From a bacterium (lineage in GTDB: Bacteria > Actinomycetota > Acidimicrobiia > Spongiisociales > ZC4RG35), in NCBI GenBank assembly GCA_024641285.1, contig JAHEDH010000003.1, positions 1 through 57,712 on the forward strand: 57,712 nucleotides of DNA, read 5' to 3'. The position numbers and the translations under genes were made by a program. Below the pieces are notes generated by a model. That model was not told where the DNA came from and ran no database searches. It worked only from the letters and a program-made list of their open reading frames with translations. This document shows, one piece after another, positions 23,515-33,742 of this stretch; the first letter of the stretch is position 1; every line of letters begins with the position of its first letter.

Positions 23515-25464
23515 TCAGTCGTCGCCGGCTGCGTCCGACTTCCTCGCAATCTCTTCGACCACGGCGGCGTTGGCCAGCGTCGTCACGTCGCCGAGCTTGC
23601 GATGTTCCGAGATGTCCTTCAACAGGCGGCGCATGATCTTGCCGGATCTCGTCTTCGGCAGATCCGGTGTGAACACGATTGACTTGGGCTTGGCGATCGG
23701 GCCGATGTGGTCGGAGACGTGCTGGCGCAGTTCGGCGATCAGGTCCTCGTCGCCCTCGGCGGTGCCACGCAACGTCACGAACGCTGCGATCGCCTGTCCG
23801 GTGAGATCGTCCTTACGGCCGACAACCGCTGCCTCGGCCACCGCCGGGTGCGACACGAGCGCCGATTCGACCTCCATGGTGGAGATGTTGTGGCCCGAAA
23901 CCAGCATCACGTCGTCGACGCGGCCGAGCAGCCAGAAGTAGCCGTCCTCGTCGCGCTTGGCGCCGTCGCCGGGGAAGTAGCGGCCGGGGAACCTGGTCCA
24001 GTAGGTGTCGATGTAACGCTGGTCGTCGCCCCAGATCGTCCGGGCCATGTGGGGCCACGGGCGAGTCAGGACGAGGAACCCGCCGCCGGGGATCCCAACC
24101 GAGTTGCCCTCCTCGTCGACGACGTCTGCGGCGATCCCGGGCATCGGCATCGTGGCCGATCCGGGCTTGGTGGCGGTGACGCCCGGCAGCGGAGAGATCA
24201 TGATTCCGCCCGTCTCGGTCTGCCACCAGGTGTCGACGATGGGACAGGACTCGGGCCCGATGTGCTTCTGATACCAGATCCAGGCCTCGGGGTTGATCGG
24301 CTCACCGACCGTGCCGAGCAGCCGGAGGCTGGACAGGTCGTGCCGGGCGGGGTATTCGTCACCCCATTTCATGAACGCCCGGATCGCCGTGGGCGCCGTG
24401 TAGAAGATCGTGACCCCATAGTCCTCGATGATGTGCCACAGCCGATCGAAGTCGGGGTGGTTCGGGGCGCCCTCGTACATGACCCCGGTGGTGCGGTTTG
24501 CCAGCGGGCCGTAGACGATGTAGCTGTGACCGGTCACCCAGCCGATGTCGGCGGCGCACCAGTAGACGTCGTCGTCGGGCTTGAGGTCGAACACGAAACT
24601 GTGTGTGGTCGTGACCCCGGTGAGATAGCCACCCTGGGTGTGGACGATTCCCTTGGGCTTTCCCGTGGTGCCCGACGTGTAGAGGATGTAGAGCGGATCC
24701 TCTGCGTTGAGCCGCTCCGGCTCGCATTCGGCGGACTTGTCCTCCATGAGATCGTGGTACCAGATGTCGCGGCCCTCGGTCATGTCGACACCGTGGTCGG
24801 TGCGGCGGACCACCACCACCGATTCGACGCCTGGCGTGCGAGCCAGCGACACGTCGGCATTGGCCTTCAGCGGAACGACGTTCCCACCGCGCCAGGCGCC
24901 GTCTTGAGTGACGACGACCTTGGCATCGGCGTCGAGGATGCGGTCGGCCAGCGAATCGGAGCTGAACCCTCCGAACACCACCGAATGCACGGCGCCGATC
25001 CGCGCGCATGCGAGCATGGCCACGGAGAGCTCGGGGATCATGCCCATGTAGATGGCGACCCGATCGCCCTTCGACACGCCGAGTGACTTCAGGGCATTGG
25101 CGAACCGGCACACCTCGTCGTACAGGTCCTGATAGGTGATCGTCCTGGTGTCACCCGGCTCCCCGACCCAGTGATAGGCCACTTTGTTCCCGGACGATTC
25201 GAGGTGGAGGTCGAGGCAGTTGTAGGACAGGTTGAGCTCGCCGTCCGAGAACCACTTGAAGAACGGGGGATTCGAGTCGTCGAGGATCTCGGTGGGCGGC
25301 GTGTACCAATCGATCCGATCCAATGCCTGACGATGCCAGAAGCCCTGGAAGTCGGCCTCCGCCTGGGCATGGATCCCGGGCTTGGCGTTGGCCTGCGCCG
25401 TGAACTCGGCGCTGGGTGGGAAGCTTCGGCTCTCCCTCAGCAGGTCCTCGAGTGTCTCGCTCAT
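23515..25464 (-). CDS. acs: acetyl-CoA synthetase
   Basis: A 649-residue AMP-forming acetate-CoA ligase. The P-loop-like motif [18 protein letters not shown], the WWQTETGG motif (acetyl-group pocket) and the C-terminal [11 protein letters not shown], whose Lys is the usual acetylation site, are all present. Length matches the family. The start at 25464 is chosen for GAGGAG 7 nt upstream; the longer in-frame extension is not Acs-like. It activates acetate to acetyl-CoA in the cytoplasm. It is a single gene, divergent from the membrane hydrolase gene. Confidence 0.96.
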   Translation of the reverse strand: MSETLEDLLRESRSFPPSAEFTAQANAKPGIHAQAEADFQGFWHRQALDRIDWYTPPTEILDDSNPPFFKWFSDGELNLSYNCLDLHLESSGNKVAYHWVGEPGDTRTITYQDLYDEVCRFANALKSLGVSKGDRVAIYMGMIPELSVAMLACARIGAVHSVVFGGFSSDSLADRILDADAKVVVTQDGAWRGGNVVPLKANADVSLARTPGVESVVVVRRTDHGVDMTEGRDIWYHDLMEDKSAECEPERLNAEDPLYILYTSGTTGKPKGIVHTQGGYLTGVTTTHSFVFDLKPDDDVYWCAADIGWVTGHSYIVYGPLANRTTGVMYEGAPNHPDFDRLWHIIEDYGVTIFYTAPTAIRAFMKWGDEYPARHDLSSLRLLGTVGEPINPEAWIWYQKHIGPESCPIVDTWWQTETGGIMISPLPGVTATKPGSATMPMPGIAADVVDEEGNSVGIPGGGFLVLTRPWPHMARTIWGDDQRYIDTYWTRFPGRYFPGDGAKRDEDGYFWLLGRVDDVMLVSGHNISTMEVESALVSHPAVAEAAVVGRKDDLTGQAIAAFVTLRGTAEGDEDLIAELRQHVSDHIGPIAKPKSIVFTPDLPKTRSGKIMRRLLKDISEHRKLGDVTTLANAAVVEEIARKSDAAGDD

Positions 25465-25570
25465 GGGGTGCTCCTCGAATCGGGTCCGTGCCTGGAGAAT
25501 ATGCCAACACCCGTCGGAGCGCGCCCTGAACGTGGTTGTATCTGAGTGGTGCAGATGCGATCGGGTTGAC

Positions 25571-27574
25571 ATGGACTGGCCGTACATCGAATTGCGAATT
25601 CACGGAGTGTCGGGGACTTCGGCAGTCGACCTGCTCCAGGCTCGGCCGGTGAACGCCGACGACGACCCAGAAACGGACCTGACCAAGCCGGCAGAGACCG
25701 GCGGCTGGACCCGGGCGTTCCGATGGGCCAGCCTGACGTCGGGGGATCCGCGTTCGGCGACCTGGATCCTCCTGCTCCCGTACATGCTCTCGAACCTCGC
25801 CGGATGGGCGCTCCCCCGCCGAGCCTCGATCCTCCGTCATCGGATCGATGTGGCGATGGTTCGTATCAGCGGTGCGATGCTCACGGCCATCTTCTCGCTC
25901 GTGATCGCGTACGGATTCATCGTGGTGGGTGGATTCTCCACTCTCGGCGAACACATGGACAAGGGCTTGGCGGTCGGTCTCGGTGCCGTCGCATCGCTGC
26001 TCGTGACGGGGGTTCTCTGGTGGCTGACCCGGAGCCGCGATCTCGAGATCCCACCGGTGCTCACGGATCCGGCTGTCGGTGCCGACTGGGCGTTGCTCCG
26101 GAGAGCACACCTGGGTGTGGCGGCTTCGGCCACGCTGTGGACGCTGGGCTCCGTCGCCCGGAGCGCGTTCCCCCAAACCGATGTCGATCTCGACGGCATC
26201 GTCCTCGCCTCCCAGATCGGGCTCATCGTGCTGGTCGCCTGTGCCGGACTCGGCGTCCTCGCCCCAGCCAGGCCGATGGAGCGGATCGCCGGTGCCGCAG
26301 CGAGCGCCATGGCGCTCGGAGTCGTCGGGTTGGCAGTGATCGTGTGGCTGGGCGACAGTCCGGGGGAGGACGTCATCGGCGGGGCCGGTGGCCCCTTGGC
26401 GGATACGGTGCGGGCGTTCACGGCGATCGCCCTCTTGTTGGTGATGGTGGCGCTGTCCCGGATCGATCGGCTCGCTGCCGCCACGATCGCGACGCTCATC
26501 GCGATCGCCGGAGCGTCTGGCGCCGCGGTCGGAGCGGCGACGATCCAGGTCACTGCGGCGGCCGCCGGGACCGAGACGCCGGCGTCCATCGGTCTCATCG
26601 CCGAGGGTTTCCTCCTCGGCGTGCTCGTCCTGACCGCCTTCGTCCTGATCCTGCACCTGCGAGCCGACCTGCGCACACAGGCAGCCGACAACCGGCTCTG
26701 GCGCAGCGTCGTCGCCATCGTGAACGATCCGGCGCTGCTGGTGATCGGAACGCCAACCATCATCACGGTGGTCTCGTTCCTCGTCTTCGCCAATCTCGAG
26801 GCCGACGAACCGGTGACGCTGTTCCGAACGGCGTCGGAGTGGGCGCTTGGCGTCGTCGTGTTGCTGTTTGCGATGTCGATGCGACGGACGCCCCGCAAGG
26901 CGGCGATCACGCTCGTGGCCGGTGTCGTTGTGTATGTCGTCGCCGACTGGTTGGCGACGGATTTCCAGCAGGTGGCCGTTTTCGGAACCCTCGTGCTCCC
27001 AGCTCAACTGATCGGCTCCCGGATCGTCGGGGCGTATCGCAACGCCGACCAGCGCCGGGCGCTCGCCGTCCCGTGGGACGTCGGCTCCTATTTCCCGGCG
27101 GTGTTCCATCCGCTCGCGCCCCCGCCGTATGGTGCCACGGCCGTCGCCTCGCTCCGAGCAACCCTCCAAGACCTGTCCGATGACGGCCGGACCCCGCTGG
27201 TGGTCGCTGCCCACTCGCAAGGAACGGTCATCGCGGCGAGCGCGGTGGTCGGCTCAGGCGTCGAGGCTGCCCTGTTCACCTTCGGCAGCCCGCTGGGCAC
27301 GCTCTACCGACGGTTCTTCCCCGCTCACTTCGGAGAGGAACTCTTCGAGACCGTGCGAGGGTCTGTGGCTCGGTGGGCGAACCTGTGGAGGGCGACGGAC
27401 CCGATCGGCGGTTCGATCGAACCGGACATCGACCTGCCGGAACAGCCCGACCCCAGATCCCGTATTCACGGCGCCTACTGGTTCCGTGACGAGGCGGTGT
27501 ACAACCGAACGGCCGGCGAGCTCTTCGAGGCACTCGGTGTCGACAAAGCCTCCCTTCCCGAGCGGTATCGCTGA
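25571..27574 (+). CDS. multi-spanning membrane protein with a split alpha/beta-hydrolase
   Basis: A 667-residue protein. Residues 4-12 ([12 protein letters not shown]) look like the first strand and oxyanion loop of an alpha/beta hydrolase. Then come about ten hydrophobic segments (about 75-480). The hydrolase resumes near residue 520: [14 protein letters not shown] gives nucleophile Ser549, Asp610 lies in ATDPIGG and His633 in SRIHGAYW, a plausible triad. Thus a membrane domain appears inserted between the first strand and the nucleophile elbow. It may be a membrane-bound lipase or esterase; the substrate is unknown. It is divergent from acs. Confidence 0.8.
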   Translation: MDWPYIELRIHGVSGTSAVDLLQARPVNADDDPETDLTKPAETGGWTRAFRWASLTSGDPRSATWILLLPYMLSNLAGWALPRRASILRHRIDVAMVRISGAMLTAIFSLVIAYGFIVVGGFSTLGEHMDKGLAVGLGAVASLLVTGVLWWLTRSRDLEIPPVLTDPAVGADWALLRRAHLGVAASATLWTLGSVARSAFPQTDVDLDGIVLASQIGLIVLVACAGLGVLAPARPMERIAGAAASAMALGVVGLAVIVWLGDSPGEDVIGGAGGPLADTVRAFTAIALLLVMVALSRIDRLAAATIATLIAIAGASGAAVGAATIQVTAAAAGTETPASIGLIAEGFLLGVLVLTAFVLILHLRADLRTQAADNRLWRSVVAIVNDPALLVIGTPTIITVVSFLVFANLEADEPVTLFRTASEWALGVVVLLFAMSMRRTPRKAAITLVAGVVVYVVADWLATDFQQVAVFGTLVLPAQLIGSRIVGAYRNADQRRALAVPWDVGSYFPAVFHPLAPPPYGATAVASLRATLQDLSDDGRTPLVVAAHSQGTVIAASAVVGSGVEAALFTFGSPLGTLYRRFFPAHFGEELFETVRGSVARWANLWRATDPIGGSIEPDIDLPEQPDPRSRIHGAYWFRDEAVYNRTAGELFEALGVDKASLPERYR

Positions 27575-27596
27575 CGAGAGCCGGTACCGTCGCGAC

Positions 27597-28271
27597 ATGG
27601 ATGGCGTGCGCCCCGAGATCGTCGTGTTCGACGTCAACGAGACACTGCTGAGCCTCGCTTCCCTCAAACCATCCTTTGCCGACGTGTTCGGCAACGCCGA
27701 CTCGATCGGCGAGTGGTTCGCGCGGATGCTGCACGGATCGCTCGTGTCGAATGAGCTCGTCGACTACCGCAGCTTCGCAACGATCGGCACCGAATCCCTG
27801 ATGATGCTGGCTTCGAAGCACGGCATCACGATCGACCCGTCCCACGCCGCAGACGTCGTCGCCGGCATGCAACGACTCGATCCACACCCCGACGTCCTGC
27901 CTGCGTTGGCTGCGTTACGCAACGCCGGCTTCAAGGTTGCCACGCTCACCAACGGCAGCGATGACACGGCCGCCGCCCAACTCGAGTACGCCGGGCTGTT
28001 GCCGCTGCTCGACGACACGATGACCGTCGACGCGGTTCGCCGGTTCAAGCCGGCGCGCGAGGTGTACCTCGCTGCTGCCGAGAGATTCGGCGTCGCGCCC
28101 TCCGAGATGCTGATGGTCGCGGCGCACGACTGGGACGTCGCCGGCGCCGCTGCCGCCGGCTGCCAGACGGCATTCGTCACTCGTCCCGCCGTCTTCTGGA
28201 GCCTGCCTGGTGATCCTCCCGGGCTGGTGGTCGGCGACCTGGACGGCCTGGTCGAGGCGCTCACCGGATGA
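27597..28271 (+). CDS. haloacid dehalogenase, type II (HAD superfamily)
   Basis: A 224-residue HAD enzyme. The nucleophile Asp is in VVFDVNETLLSL (about residue 11), the second motif is ATLTNGS, the Lys is in RRFKPAREVY, and the acidic motif is MVAAHDWDVAGAAAAGCQTA. This set is that of (S)-2-haloacid dehalogenases, which hydrolyse 2-haloalkanoates; many relatives act on other substrates. The ATG follows TACCGT by 6 nt. The stop overlaps the CoA-binding gene (ATGA), so it heads a three-gene operon. Confidence 0.88.
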   Translation: MDGVRPEIVVFDVNETLLSLASLKPSFADVFGNADSIGEWFARMLHGSLVSNELVDYRSFATIGTESLMMLASKHGITIDPSHAADVVAGMQRLDPHPDVLPALAALRNAGFKVATLTNGSDDTAAAQLEYAGLLPLLDDTMTVDAVRRFKPAREVYLAAAERFGVAPSEMLMVAAHDWDVAGAAAAGCQTAFVTRPAVFWSLPGDPPGLVVGDLDGLVEALTG

Positions 28272-28663
28272 GCACCGTCGCCGAGCACCTGCTGAGCGGG
28301 GACACCGTGATCGCCGTTGTTGGAGCCACCGACAGCCCCGGCAAGTATGGAGGACGGATCTATCGCGACCTGAAGTCCAAGGGGTTCACGGTGCGAGCGG
28401 TGAATCCGAACCGCGAGACGGTGGACGGCGACCCGGCCTACCCGACTCTTGCCGCGGTGCCGGGCACCATCGACATCGTCGACGTGGTCGTTCCACCCGG
28501 TGTCGGCGCGGACATCGTCCCCCAGACGGCCGTTCTCGGACTGCGCCACATCTGGTTTCAGCCAGGGGCCGAGTCCAGGGAATTGATCCTGACCGCGGAA
28601 GCGGCGAACCTGGACGTCATTCACCACGACTGCATCATGGTGCGGGCATCGAAGGTCGGATAG
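28268..28663 (+). CDS. CoA-binding domain protein
   Basis: A 131-residue stand-alone CoA_binding_2 domain (Rossmann-like). Visible signatures are VIAVVGATDSPGKYGGRIYR, VRAVNPN, VDVVVPP and the C-terminal HIWFQPGAES, followed by a conserved VIHHDCIMV. Such proteins bind coenzyme A or an acyl-CoA, but their role is poorly defined. It is the middle gene of the HAD, CoA-binding and nitroreductase operon. Confidence 0.9.
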   Translation: MSTVAEHLLSGDTVIAVVGATDSPGKYGGRIYRDLKSKGFTVRAVNPNRETVDGDPAYPTLAAVPGTIDIVDVVVPPGVGADIVPQTAVLGLRHIWFQPGAESRELILTAEAANLDVIHHDCIMVRASKVG

Positions 28664-28674
28664 GAGGAACGCCA

Positions 28675-29202
28675 ATGCTGGAACCAGATTTCCACGTCTA
28701 CGCCGCGATCAAGGGCCTCCGGGTCGTGCGGAACTTCACAGACCGTCAGCTCTCCGCCGACGATCTCGAGGCGATCCTCGACGCCGGCCGTTGGACGGGT
28801 TCGGCGAAGAACCGACAGAACTGGGCGATCGTCGTCGTCCAGGACCGCACCCAGCTCGACCGACTCGCCGAATGCGGAGACTTCACGACGCCGGTTCGCA
28901 ACGCCCCGACGACGCTGGTGCCCGTCCGGCTCCCCGAGGCATATGAGTGGGACATGGGACGGCTGGCCCAGAACATGATGCTGGCGGCTGCGGCACGGGG
29001 CGTCGGGTCGTGTCCCGTCACCTTCCACCGCGAGCAGGATGCCAAAGCGGTCCTTGGTGTGCCCGCCGACCACGGGGCGCGCTACGGGATCACACTCGGC
29101 TATCCCGATTTCGAAGCGGAGCGCGAAGCCCGGTCGCGAAGCAGCATGAGTGGGCGCAAGTCGCTGGAGGCCCTGGTGATGAGGGATCGTTTCGAAGGCT
29201 GA
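28675..29202 (+). CDS. nitroreductase family protein
   Basis: A 175-residue FMN-binding nitroreductase-like protein. The N-terminal RVVRNFTDRQLSADDLEAIL and AGRWTGSAKNRQNWAIVVV blocks and the later MGRLAQNMMLAAAARGVGSC are family hallmarks. Its ATG has AGGAGGA 7 nt upstream and follows the CoA-binding gene by 11 nt. It would use NAD(P)H to reduce nitro, quinone or enone groups; the physiological substrate is unknown. Confidence 0.88.
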   Translation: MLEPDFHVYAAIKGLRVVRNFTDRQLSADDLEAILDAGRWTGSAKNRQNWAIVVVQDRTQLDRLAECGDFTTPVRNAPTTLVPVRLPEAYEWDMGRLAQNMMLAAAARGVGSCPVTFHREQDAKAVLGVPADHGARYGITLGYPDFEAEREARSRSSMSGRKSLEALVMRDRFEG

Positions 29203-29245
29203 TCCCGATCGGGGCCACGCCCGCTGATCTCACGATCGCCGCCTC

Positions 29246-30715
29246 TCATGCGGGCCGCCGGCCCTCCGAGCGACCCTGGACCACCCAGATGAGAGCAACG
29301 GCCGCAAGGACCGCAAGCCAATCACCGAGGAGCGCATACACGGTGCGGCCGGCCGACCGCATGTGCACCGTGCCGGTCAGCACCTCGGCGGCCACCAGAT
29401 CGGTCGTCTCGCCGACGACTCCGCCTTCGGTGATGATCGTCGACTTGCCCGTGATCGCTCCATGGACGACGTCGACGCCGAGCTCGGCCGAGCGCATCCG
29501 CGTCATCCCGATGAGCTGATCGGAGGCGTTCGAGTACGGATAGCTCGCCTGGGATGTCGCCACCACCAGCAGCCGAGCCCCGGCGTTGACGGTGTCGCGT
29601 GCGTACCGACTGAAGGCCGACTCGAAGCTGATCACCGAACCGAAAGGACCGAAGCCCTCGTCGAACACGACCGGCTCCGAACCCCTGATCATGTCTCTCG
29701 GCACCCGTGAGAGATCGGGGATCCATGCGAACAGCGGTCGGAAAGGCACATACTCTCCGAACGGCACTGGATGCCGCTTGGAATACTCGCCGACGATCTG
29801 GCCGCCTGTGTCGAACACGACGTTGGCGTTGGTCCACTCGGTGTCGGAGAGCGGCCGATCACCTCCCGCGAGCAGCACCGCACCGATTCGCGCGGCCTCG
29901 GCGCCCATCTCCGATGCGATCGACTGGTCGAGGACCGGGTCGACACTGAAGCCGGTCGATCCCTCGGGCCACACGACGAAATCGACCGCCCCGGCCTCGA
30001 TCGACCTCGTCAGCTCGAGCGAAGTCTGATACGTCGCAGCGCGCTCACCGGCACAGCGTTGCTGAGGGCAGGGCGTCGAGCCCTGGACGATGGCGACCCG
30101 AACGGGCTCGCCATCCGCACTCGGAGCCATGAACACTCCGCCGAGCACGGACAGGGCGATGACCCCACACGCTGTGGCCAATGGTCGGCCATCGGCGGAC
30201 CGGACGAGAACGACTGCTCCAGCTGCAACGGCCACGACCAGCACGGACCAGCCCGTCGTGCCGAAGAACTGCGTGGCGTTCCTCGTCAGCGCGTACTCTC
30301 CCATCGGGTAGCCGGCGAGGCCCCAACCGAAGCCGCCGAACGGGAACCTCAGACGAACCAGTTCCATCGCCGCCCACCCGCCTGTGGCAGCCACCCACCA
30401 CCGGAGCGGCTGCTCCGCCGAGATGCGACGGAGGATCCCGGCGTAGACGCTGGTGAACGCCGCCTGCGACAGCACCAGGGGTGCAAGGGCGATCAGGGCC
30501 GGGTCGACCAGTTCACCGAGCCACGGGAACAACAAGCCGAAGAAGGTGATGCCGAACGCGAGCCCACCCACCCAGGCGTCCCGAGTTCGCTCGGCCAGGG
30601 TGATGCTCCACAGGAACCCGAAGACCGCGATCGGACCGACGAACCCGAGCCCATAGGGTGGAAAGGCCGCCACCAACAGCAGCCCCGCCAGCGCCGAACC
30701 AACGATCGATCTCAC
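29246..30715 (-). CDS. lnt: apolipoprotein N-acyltransferase with Ser at the nucleophile position
   Basis: A 489-residue membrane enzyme that should N-acylate lipoproteins. About six to eight N-terminal membrane segments precede a nitrilase-type domain. The Glu of the triad is in VVWPEGSTG (E251) and the Lys in YSKRHPVPFGEYVPF (K313). The catalytic Cys expected in the ICFE-type motif is replaced by Ser363 in SVISFESAF (codon AGC). I chose GTG 30715 because TACACT lies 6 nt upstream; ATG 30745 is in frame but lies upstream of that box. The last membrane helix follows residue 465. Activity is doubtful unless Ser can serve as nucleophile. Confidence 0.86.
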   Translation of the reverse strand: MRSIVGSALAGLLLVAAFPPYGLGFVGPIAVFGFLWSITLAERTRDAWVGGLAFGITFFGLLFPWLGELVDPALIALAPLVLSQAAFTSVYAGILRRISAEQPLRWWVAATGGWAAMELVRLRFPFGGFGWGLAGYPMGEYALTRNATQFFGTTGWSVLVVAVAAGAVVLVRSADGRPLATACGVIALSVLGGVFMAPSADGEPVRVAIVQGSTPCPQQRCAGERAATYQTSLELTRSIEAGAVDFVVWPEGSTGFSVDPVLDQSIASEMGAEAARIGAVLLAGGDRPLSDTEWTNANVVFDTGGQIVGEYSKRHPVPFGEYVPFRPLFAWIPDLSRVPRDMIRGSEPVVFDEGFGPFGSVISFESAFSRYARDTVNAGARLLVVATSQASYPYSNASDQLIGMTRMRSAELGVDVVHGAITGKSTIITEGGVVGETTDLVAAEVLTGTVHMRSAGRTVYALLGDWLAVLAAVALIWVVQGRSEGRRPA

Positions 30716-30819
30716 CCCAGGAGTGTATTGCCCGGGTGGATTCATGGGACCAGAGGCAGAGACTGGCACCAGGTGGTCGCCTGGCCGCCCACTGCCAGGC
30801 GACCGATAGGCTCGGCCGA

Positions 30820-31587
30820 ATGGATGACCTACAGATTGCGCATGAGGCCGCCGAGGCGGGAGCCGAAGTGATCAGACGGCACTTCGGTCGTGGGGTCGAA
30901 GCCGAATGGAAGGGTGAGGTCGACCCGGTCACGGCGGTCGACCGTGAAGCAGAAGAGGCGGTGCTCGCGGTCATCCGACGGCGCCGGCCGTCCGATCGCA
31001 TACTGGCGGAGGAATCCGGCGGTGACGACTGGAACGAGGGTCGGGTGTGGATCGTCGACCCGCTCGACGGCACTGTCAACTTCGTCCACGGCCTGCCGCA
31101 GGTCGCCACCTCCGTCGGGCTTCGGTCGGACGGCCGTGGGCTGGTCGGCGTTGTCGCATCGGTGGTGAATCGTGAGGTCTTCGCCGCCGAGTCGGGGAAC
31201 GGCGCCACGCTCAACGGCAAACCGATCCACGTCTCATCGGAGCCGACGCCGTCCCGCGCGCTGGTCGGCACCGGATTCGCCTACGACCGGCAGCAACGCG
31301 CCCAGGAGATGGCGAACACGCTGGCCGGGGTGCTGCGCGAATTCCAGGGGATTCGCCGCATCGGCTCCGCCGCACTCGATCTCTGCTGGGTGGCGGCCGG
31401 CCGCATGGATGCCTACTGGGAGTACGGGGTGAGGCCCTGGGACACGGCCGCAGGGGCACTCATCGTCGCAGAGGCGGGCGGCCGAGTGACCGCGTTCGAC
31501 GGGATGCCGTATCCGCTCGACGACCCTGGCATCGTGGCAACCAACGGTCTGGTCCACGACGCACTCCTGCGGGCGATCCAACCGTGA
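30820..31587 (+). CDS. inositol monophosphatase family protein
   Basis: A 255-residue Mg-dependent, Li-sensitive-type phosphatase. The metal-binding motifs are [27 protein letters not shown] (about residue 80) and [19 protein letters not shown] (about 205). Members hydrolyse inositol-1-phosphate, histidinol-phosphate or PAP. The usual spacing is intact, so the protein should be active. The ATG follows TAGGCT by 7 nt, a leaderless arrangement. It overlaps the amidohydrolase gene by 4 nt. Confidence 0.9.
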   Translation: MDDLQIAHEAAEAGAEVIRRHFGRGVEAEWKGEVDPVTAVDREAEEAVLAVIRRRRPSDRILAEESGGDDWNEGRVWIVDPLDGTVNFVHGLPQVATSVGLRSDGRGLVGVVASVVNREVFAAESGNGATLNGKPIHVSSEPTPSRALVGTGFAYDRQQRAQEMANTLAGVLREFQGIRRIGSAALDLCWVAAGRMDAYWEYGVRPWDTAAGALIVAEAGGRVTAFDGMPYPLDDPGIVATNGLVHDALLRAIQP

Positions 31588-33005
31588 CCCTGTACGAAGT
31601 CGATGCCGTCATCGATCGGACGGGCCTCATCGGTCGTCGCCTCGAGGTCGGCGAATCGACGGTCACGCTTGCGGACGAGAGCGGGCGAGCCGACGCCGGA
31701 ATCGTGCGGATGCCGGGTTTCATCGTCCCGGGACTCCGCGACGCCCACATCCATCTGGCATCGATCAGCGCGGCGACGACCGGTGTCACGCTCGCCGGTG
31801 CCCGGGACCTCGACGAGGTGAGCGAGCTGCTGGGTCGACACGGCGCCGGCGACATCGTTGCGATCGGATTCGACGAGACGGAGATGGCGGGAGCCGAGCT
31901 TCTCACGGCCGCCGAGCTCGATTCGGTCGTCGGCGACCGGGCAGTGCTCGTGTACCGAGTGTGCGGGCACATCGCCATGGCGAGCTCGGCAGCACTCGAC
32001 CGAGCAGGCGTCGGTGCCGCGACGCCTGATCCTCCGGGCGGATCGATCGACCGCGATCGCTCGGGACGACCGACCGGAGTCCTGCGGGAGACGGCGATCG
32101 ACCTCGTCTCGACCACGATGGAAGACACCGAACGCGGGGTGGGCGACGATCAGCTGTCGGCCACGATCACCCGGCTCCTGGAATTGGGACTGACATCGGT
32201 GACGGCGATGGTCCCCGCCGGCGCACCGGCGTGGTGTGGCCCCGATGACGAGCTCGACCGCCTGCTCGACCTCGGTGGAGGCCACGATCTCGGGATCGAC
32301 GCCGTGCTCATCTCGGATCGGGTCGAGGATCTCCGCTTCCACGCAGGGCGACTCGACGGCGAAGCGCTCCGGTTCGGAGGTTGGAAGGGCTTCGCCGACG
32401 GCAGCCTGGGTGGCCACACCGCAGCTCTCACGGCGCCGTATGCAGATCAGCCGGGGAACAGCGGGACGCTGAGGCAGGATTCGGATCGGTTCCGCGACCT
32501 CGCCGAGGCCGCCATCGAGCTGGACGGGTCGGTCTGCATTCACGCCATCGGGGATGAGGCCGTCTCGTCGGTCCTCGACTTGTTCAGCGACCTCGTCCGC
32601 CTTGGCGCGTCACCCGAGCGTCTCCGGGTCGAGCACGCCTCGATCCTGAGCCCGTCCCTGATCGATCGGATGGCCGACCTCGGGATCGTTGCATCCGTCC
32701 AGCCCGCGTTCGTCGCGTCCGACGCTCGATGGCTCGAACGGCGGCTCGGACCGACGCGAGCCAGGTGGGCCTATCCGTTCAGGTCGATGCTCGAAGCGGG
32801 CGTGCGGCTCGTCGGCGGTTCGGATGCCCCGGTCGAAGAGCCCGACCCGCTGGCGGGCGCCCGGGTAGCGGTCTCCCGGGCGGGATGGAGCGTCGAAGAG
32901 TCGCTCGGCCCCGACGAGGCGCTGGCGCTGTATGCAGACGGTGAGTTCACCGACAGAGCCGTCTGGGTGTCGTCAGACCTCGATCGCTTCGAGCGGCTGG
33001 CGTGA
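31584..33005 (+). CDS. amidohydrolase family 3 (YtcJ-like)
   Basis: A 473-residue amidohydrolase. Metal-site motifs are [46 protein letters not shown] and [15 protein letters not shown], all in YtcJ order. The protein is somewhat shorter than the usual 530 residues. The GTG start overlaps the phosphatase stop (GTGA), and the two genes form an operon. The substrate is unknown, since YtcJ-like enzymes are broad. It converges on the SelW-like gene with a 1-nt gap. Confidence 0.87.
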   Translation: MTLYEVDAVIDRTGLIGRRLEVGESTVTLADESGRADAGIVRMPGFIVPGLRDAHIHLASISAATTGVTLAGARDLDEVSELLGRHGAGDIVAIGFDETEMAGAELLTAAELDSVVGDRAVLVYRVCGHIAMASSAALDRAGVGAATPDPPGGSIDRDRSGRPTGVLRETAIDLVSTTMEDTERGVGDDQLSATITRLLELGLTSVTAMVPAGAPAWCGPDDELDRLLDLGGGHDLGIDAVLISDRVEDLRFHAGRLDGEALRFGGWKGFADGSLGGHTAALTAPYADQPGNSGTLRQDSDRFRDLAEAAIELDGSVCIHAIGDEAVSSVLDLFSDLVRLGASPERLRVEHASILSPSLIDRMADLGIVASVQPAFVASDARWLERRLGPTRARWAYPFRSMLEAGVRLVGGSDAPVEEPDPLAGARVAVSRAGWSVEESLGPDEALALYADGEFTDRAVWVSSDLDRFERLA

Positions 33006-33006
33006 C

Positions 33007-33246
33007 TCACCCGCGCAAGTGGGGGGCGACGTCCGATTCGTACTCGGCGTGCCGCTTCGTCTCCTTCTTCGAGTAGACGAGATCCCCGTCGACGGTCACT
33101 TCGAATACGCCTCCACTGGACGGGATCAGATGCACGTCATAGCGCGGTCCGAACTCCTCGAAGATCTCCTCAGCCATGCTCACGGCACGGCCCGTGTAGT
33201 TTCAAGAGCGGCAGAACTCGATGGTCACATTGGTCATGTCCGCCAT
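33007..33246 (-). CDS. SelW/Rdx-family selenoprotein (in-frame TGA = Sec15)
   Basis: Read from the ATG at 33246, the frame gives MADMTNVTIEFCRS, a TGA at 33202-33204, and then NYTGRAVSMAEEIFEEFGPR to a final TGA at 33007. With the TGA read as selenocysteine, residues 12-15 form C-R-S-U, the CxxU redox motif of SelW/Rdx proteins, at the normal N-terminal place. The rest (LIPSSGGVFEVTVDGDLVYS, then KKETKRHAEY) matches the thioredoxin-like Rdx fold. The total of 79 residues is normal for the family. A hairpin with a G-starting loop lies 20 nt after the UGA. The gene follows the VOC gene by 22 nt. If the TGA were a true stop, 64 well-conserved codons would be left untranslated. Cytoplasmic thiol/selenol redox role is expected. 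Confidence 0.82.
33173..33204 (-). promoter_or_regulatory. candidate bacterial SECIS element
   Basis: After the UGA (33204-33202), 15 nt lead to a stem GCCGU/AUGGC (one G-U pair) with the four-base loop GAGC (33181-33178). The loop begins 20 nt after the UGA and has G first. Both features match the general bacterial SECIS pattern (loop about 16-37 nt after the UGA, with an early G). An alternative stem CACGG/CCGUG with a 6-nt loop also exists nearby. Confidence 0.55.
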
Positions 33247-33268
33247 CGTAGGAGGCAGCCGGAGCCGA

Positions 33269-33700
33269 TCAGAAGTGCTGATCGATGAGGATCGAGTTGC
33301 CGTCCGGATCGACGAGCGTGATATGACCAGGGCCGGAGTCGGCCTCCACCCGCTCGACAAGAGCGATCTCCTCGGCTTCGAGCCTCCGTTGGATCTCCCG
33401 AACGTCGGTGAACGATCCGAGCCGTTCCATCCGATTCGTCAGGCCCGGATTGAACGTGATCACGTTGCCTTCGAACATCCCGTGGAAGAGGCCGATCACG
33501 GCTTCACCGTTGACGAGGATCGACCAGGATTCGCCGTCACCGCCGGTCGGTTCGAAACCGAGACTGCGGTAGAAAGCAATCGATGCAGCCAGGTCGTCGA
33601 CGCTCAGCGAGATGGAGCAGGCGCCGAGCTCGAGATTGCCCGGCAGCCCCGGATACGCATTGTCGGCGACCGGCATTCCGGCCATCGGATCTTCGCTCAC
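33269..33700 (-). CDS. VOC-family (glyoxalase/bleomycin-resistance fold) protein
   Basis: A 143-residue protein with two beta-alpha-beta-beta-beta modules: [20 protein letters not shown] with [16 protein letters not shown], and then [18 protein letters not shown] with [17 protein letters not shown]. The GTG start has GAGGAG 7 nt upstream. A metal-dependent lyase, dioxygenase or binding function is possible, but the specific role is unknown. It lies just upstream of the SelW-like gene and may be co-transcribed with it. Confidence 0.88.
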   Translation of the reverse strand: MSEDPMAGMPVADNAYPGLPGNLELGACSISLSVDDLAASIAFYRSLGFEPTGGDGESWSILVNGEAVIGLFHGMFEGNVITFNPGLTNRMERLGSFTDVREIQRRLEAEEIALVERVEADSGPGHITLVDPDGNSILIDQHF

Positions 33701-33742
33701 GTGAACGCTCCTCGCTCGATTCCGATCCGAACATACGCGGGT

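Noticed and set aside
25151..27220. A 689-codon open frame on the minus strand opposite the membrane hydrolase and acs start
   Set aside because: It is antisense to two well-supported genes, shows low-complexity Arg/Glu/Asp/Gly composition and no domain; such long shadow frames are expected at this GC content.
33007..33204. Treating the post-TGA part of the SelW-like gene as a degraded pseudogene
   Set aside because: The sequence after the TGA keeps the frame, length and family pattern, and the TGA falls on the one residue that is Cys or Sec in this family, which a random nonsense change would rarely do.
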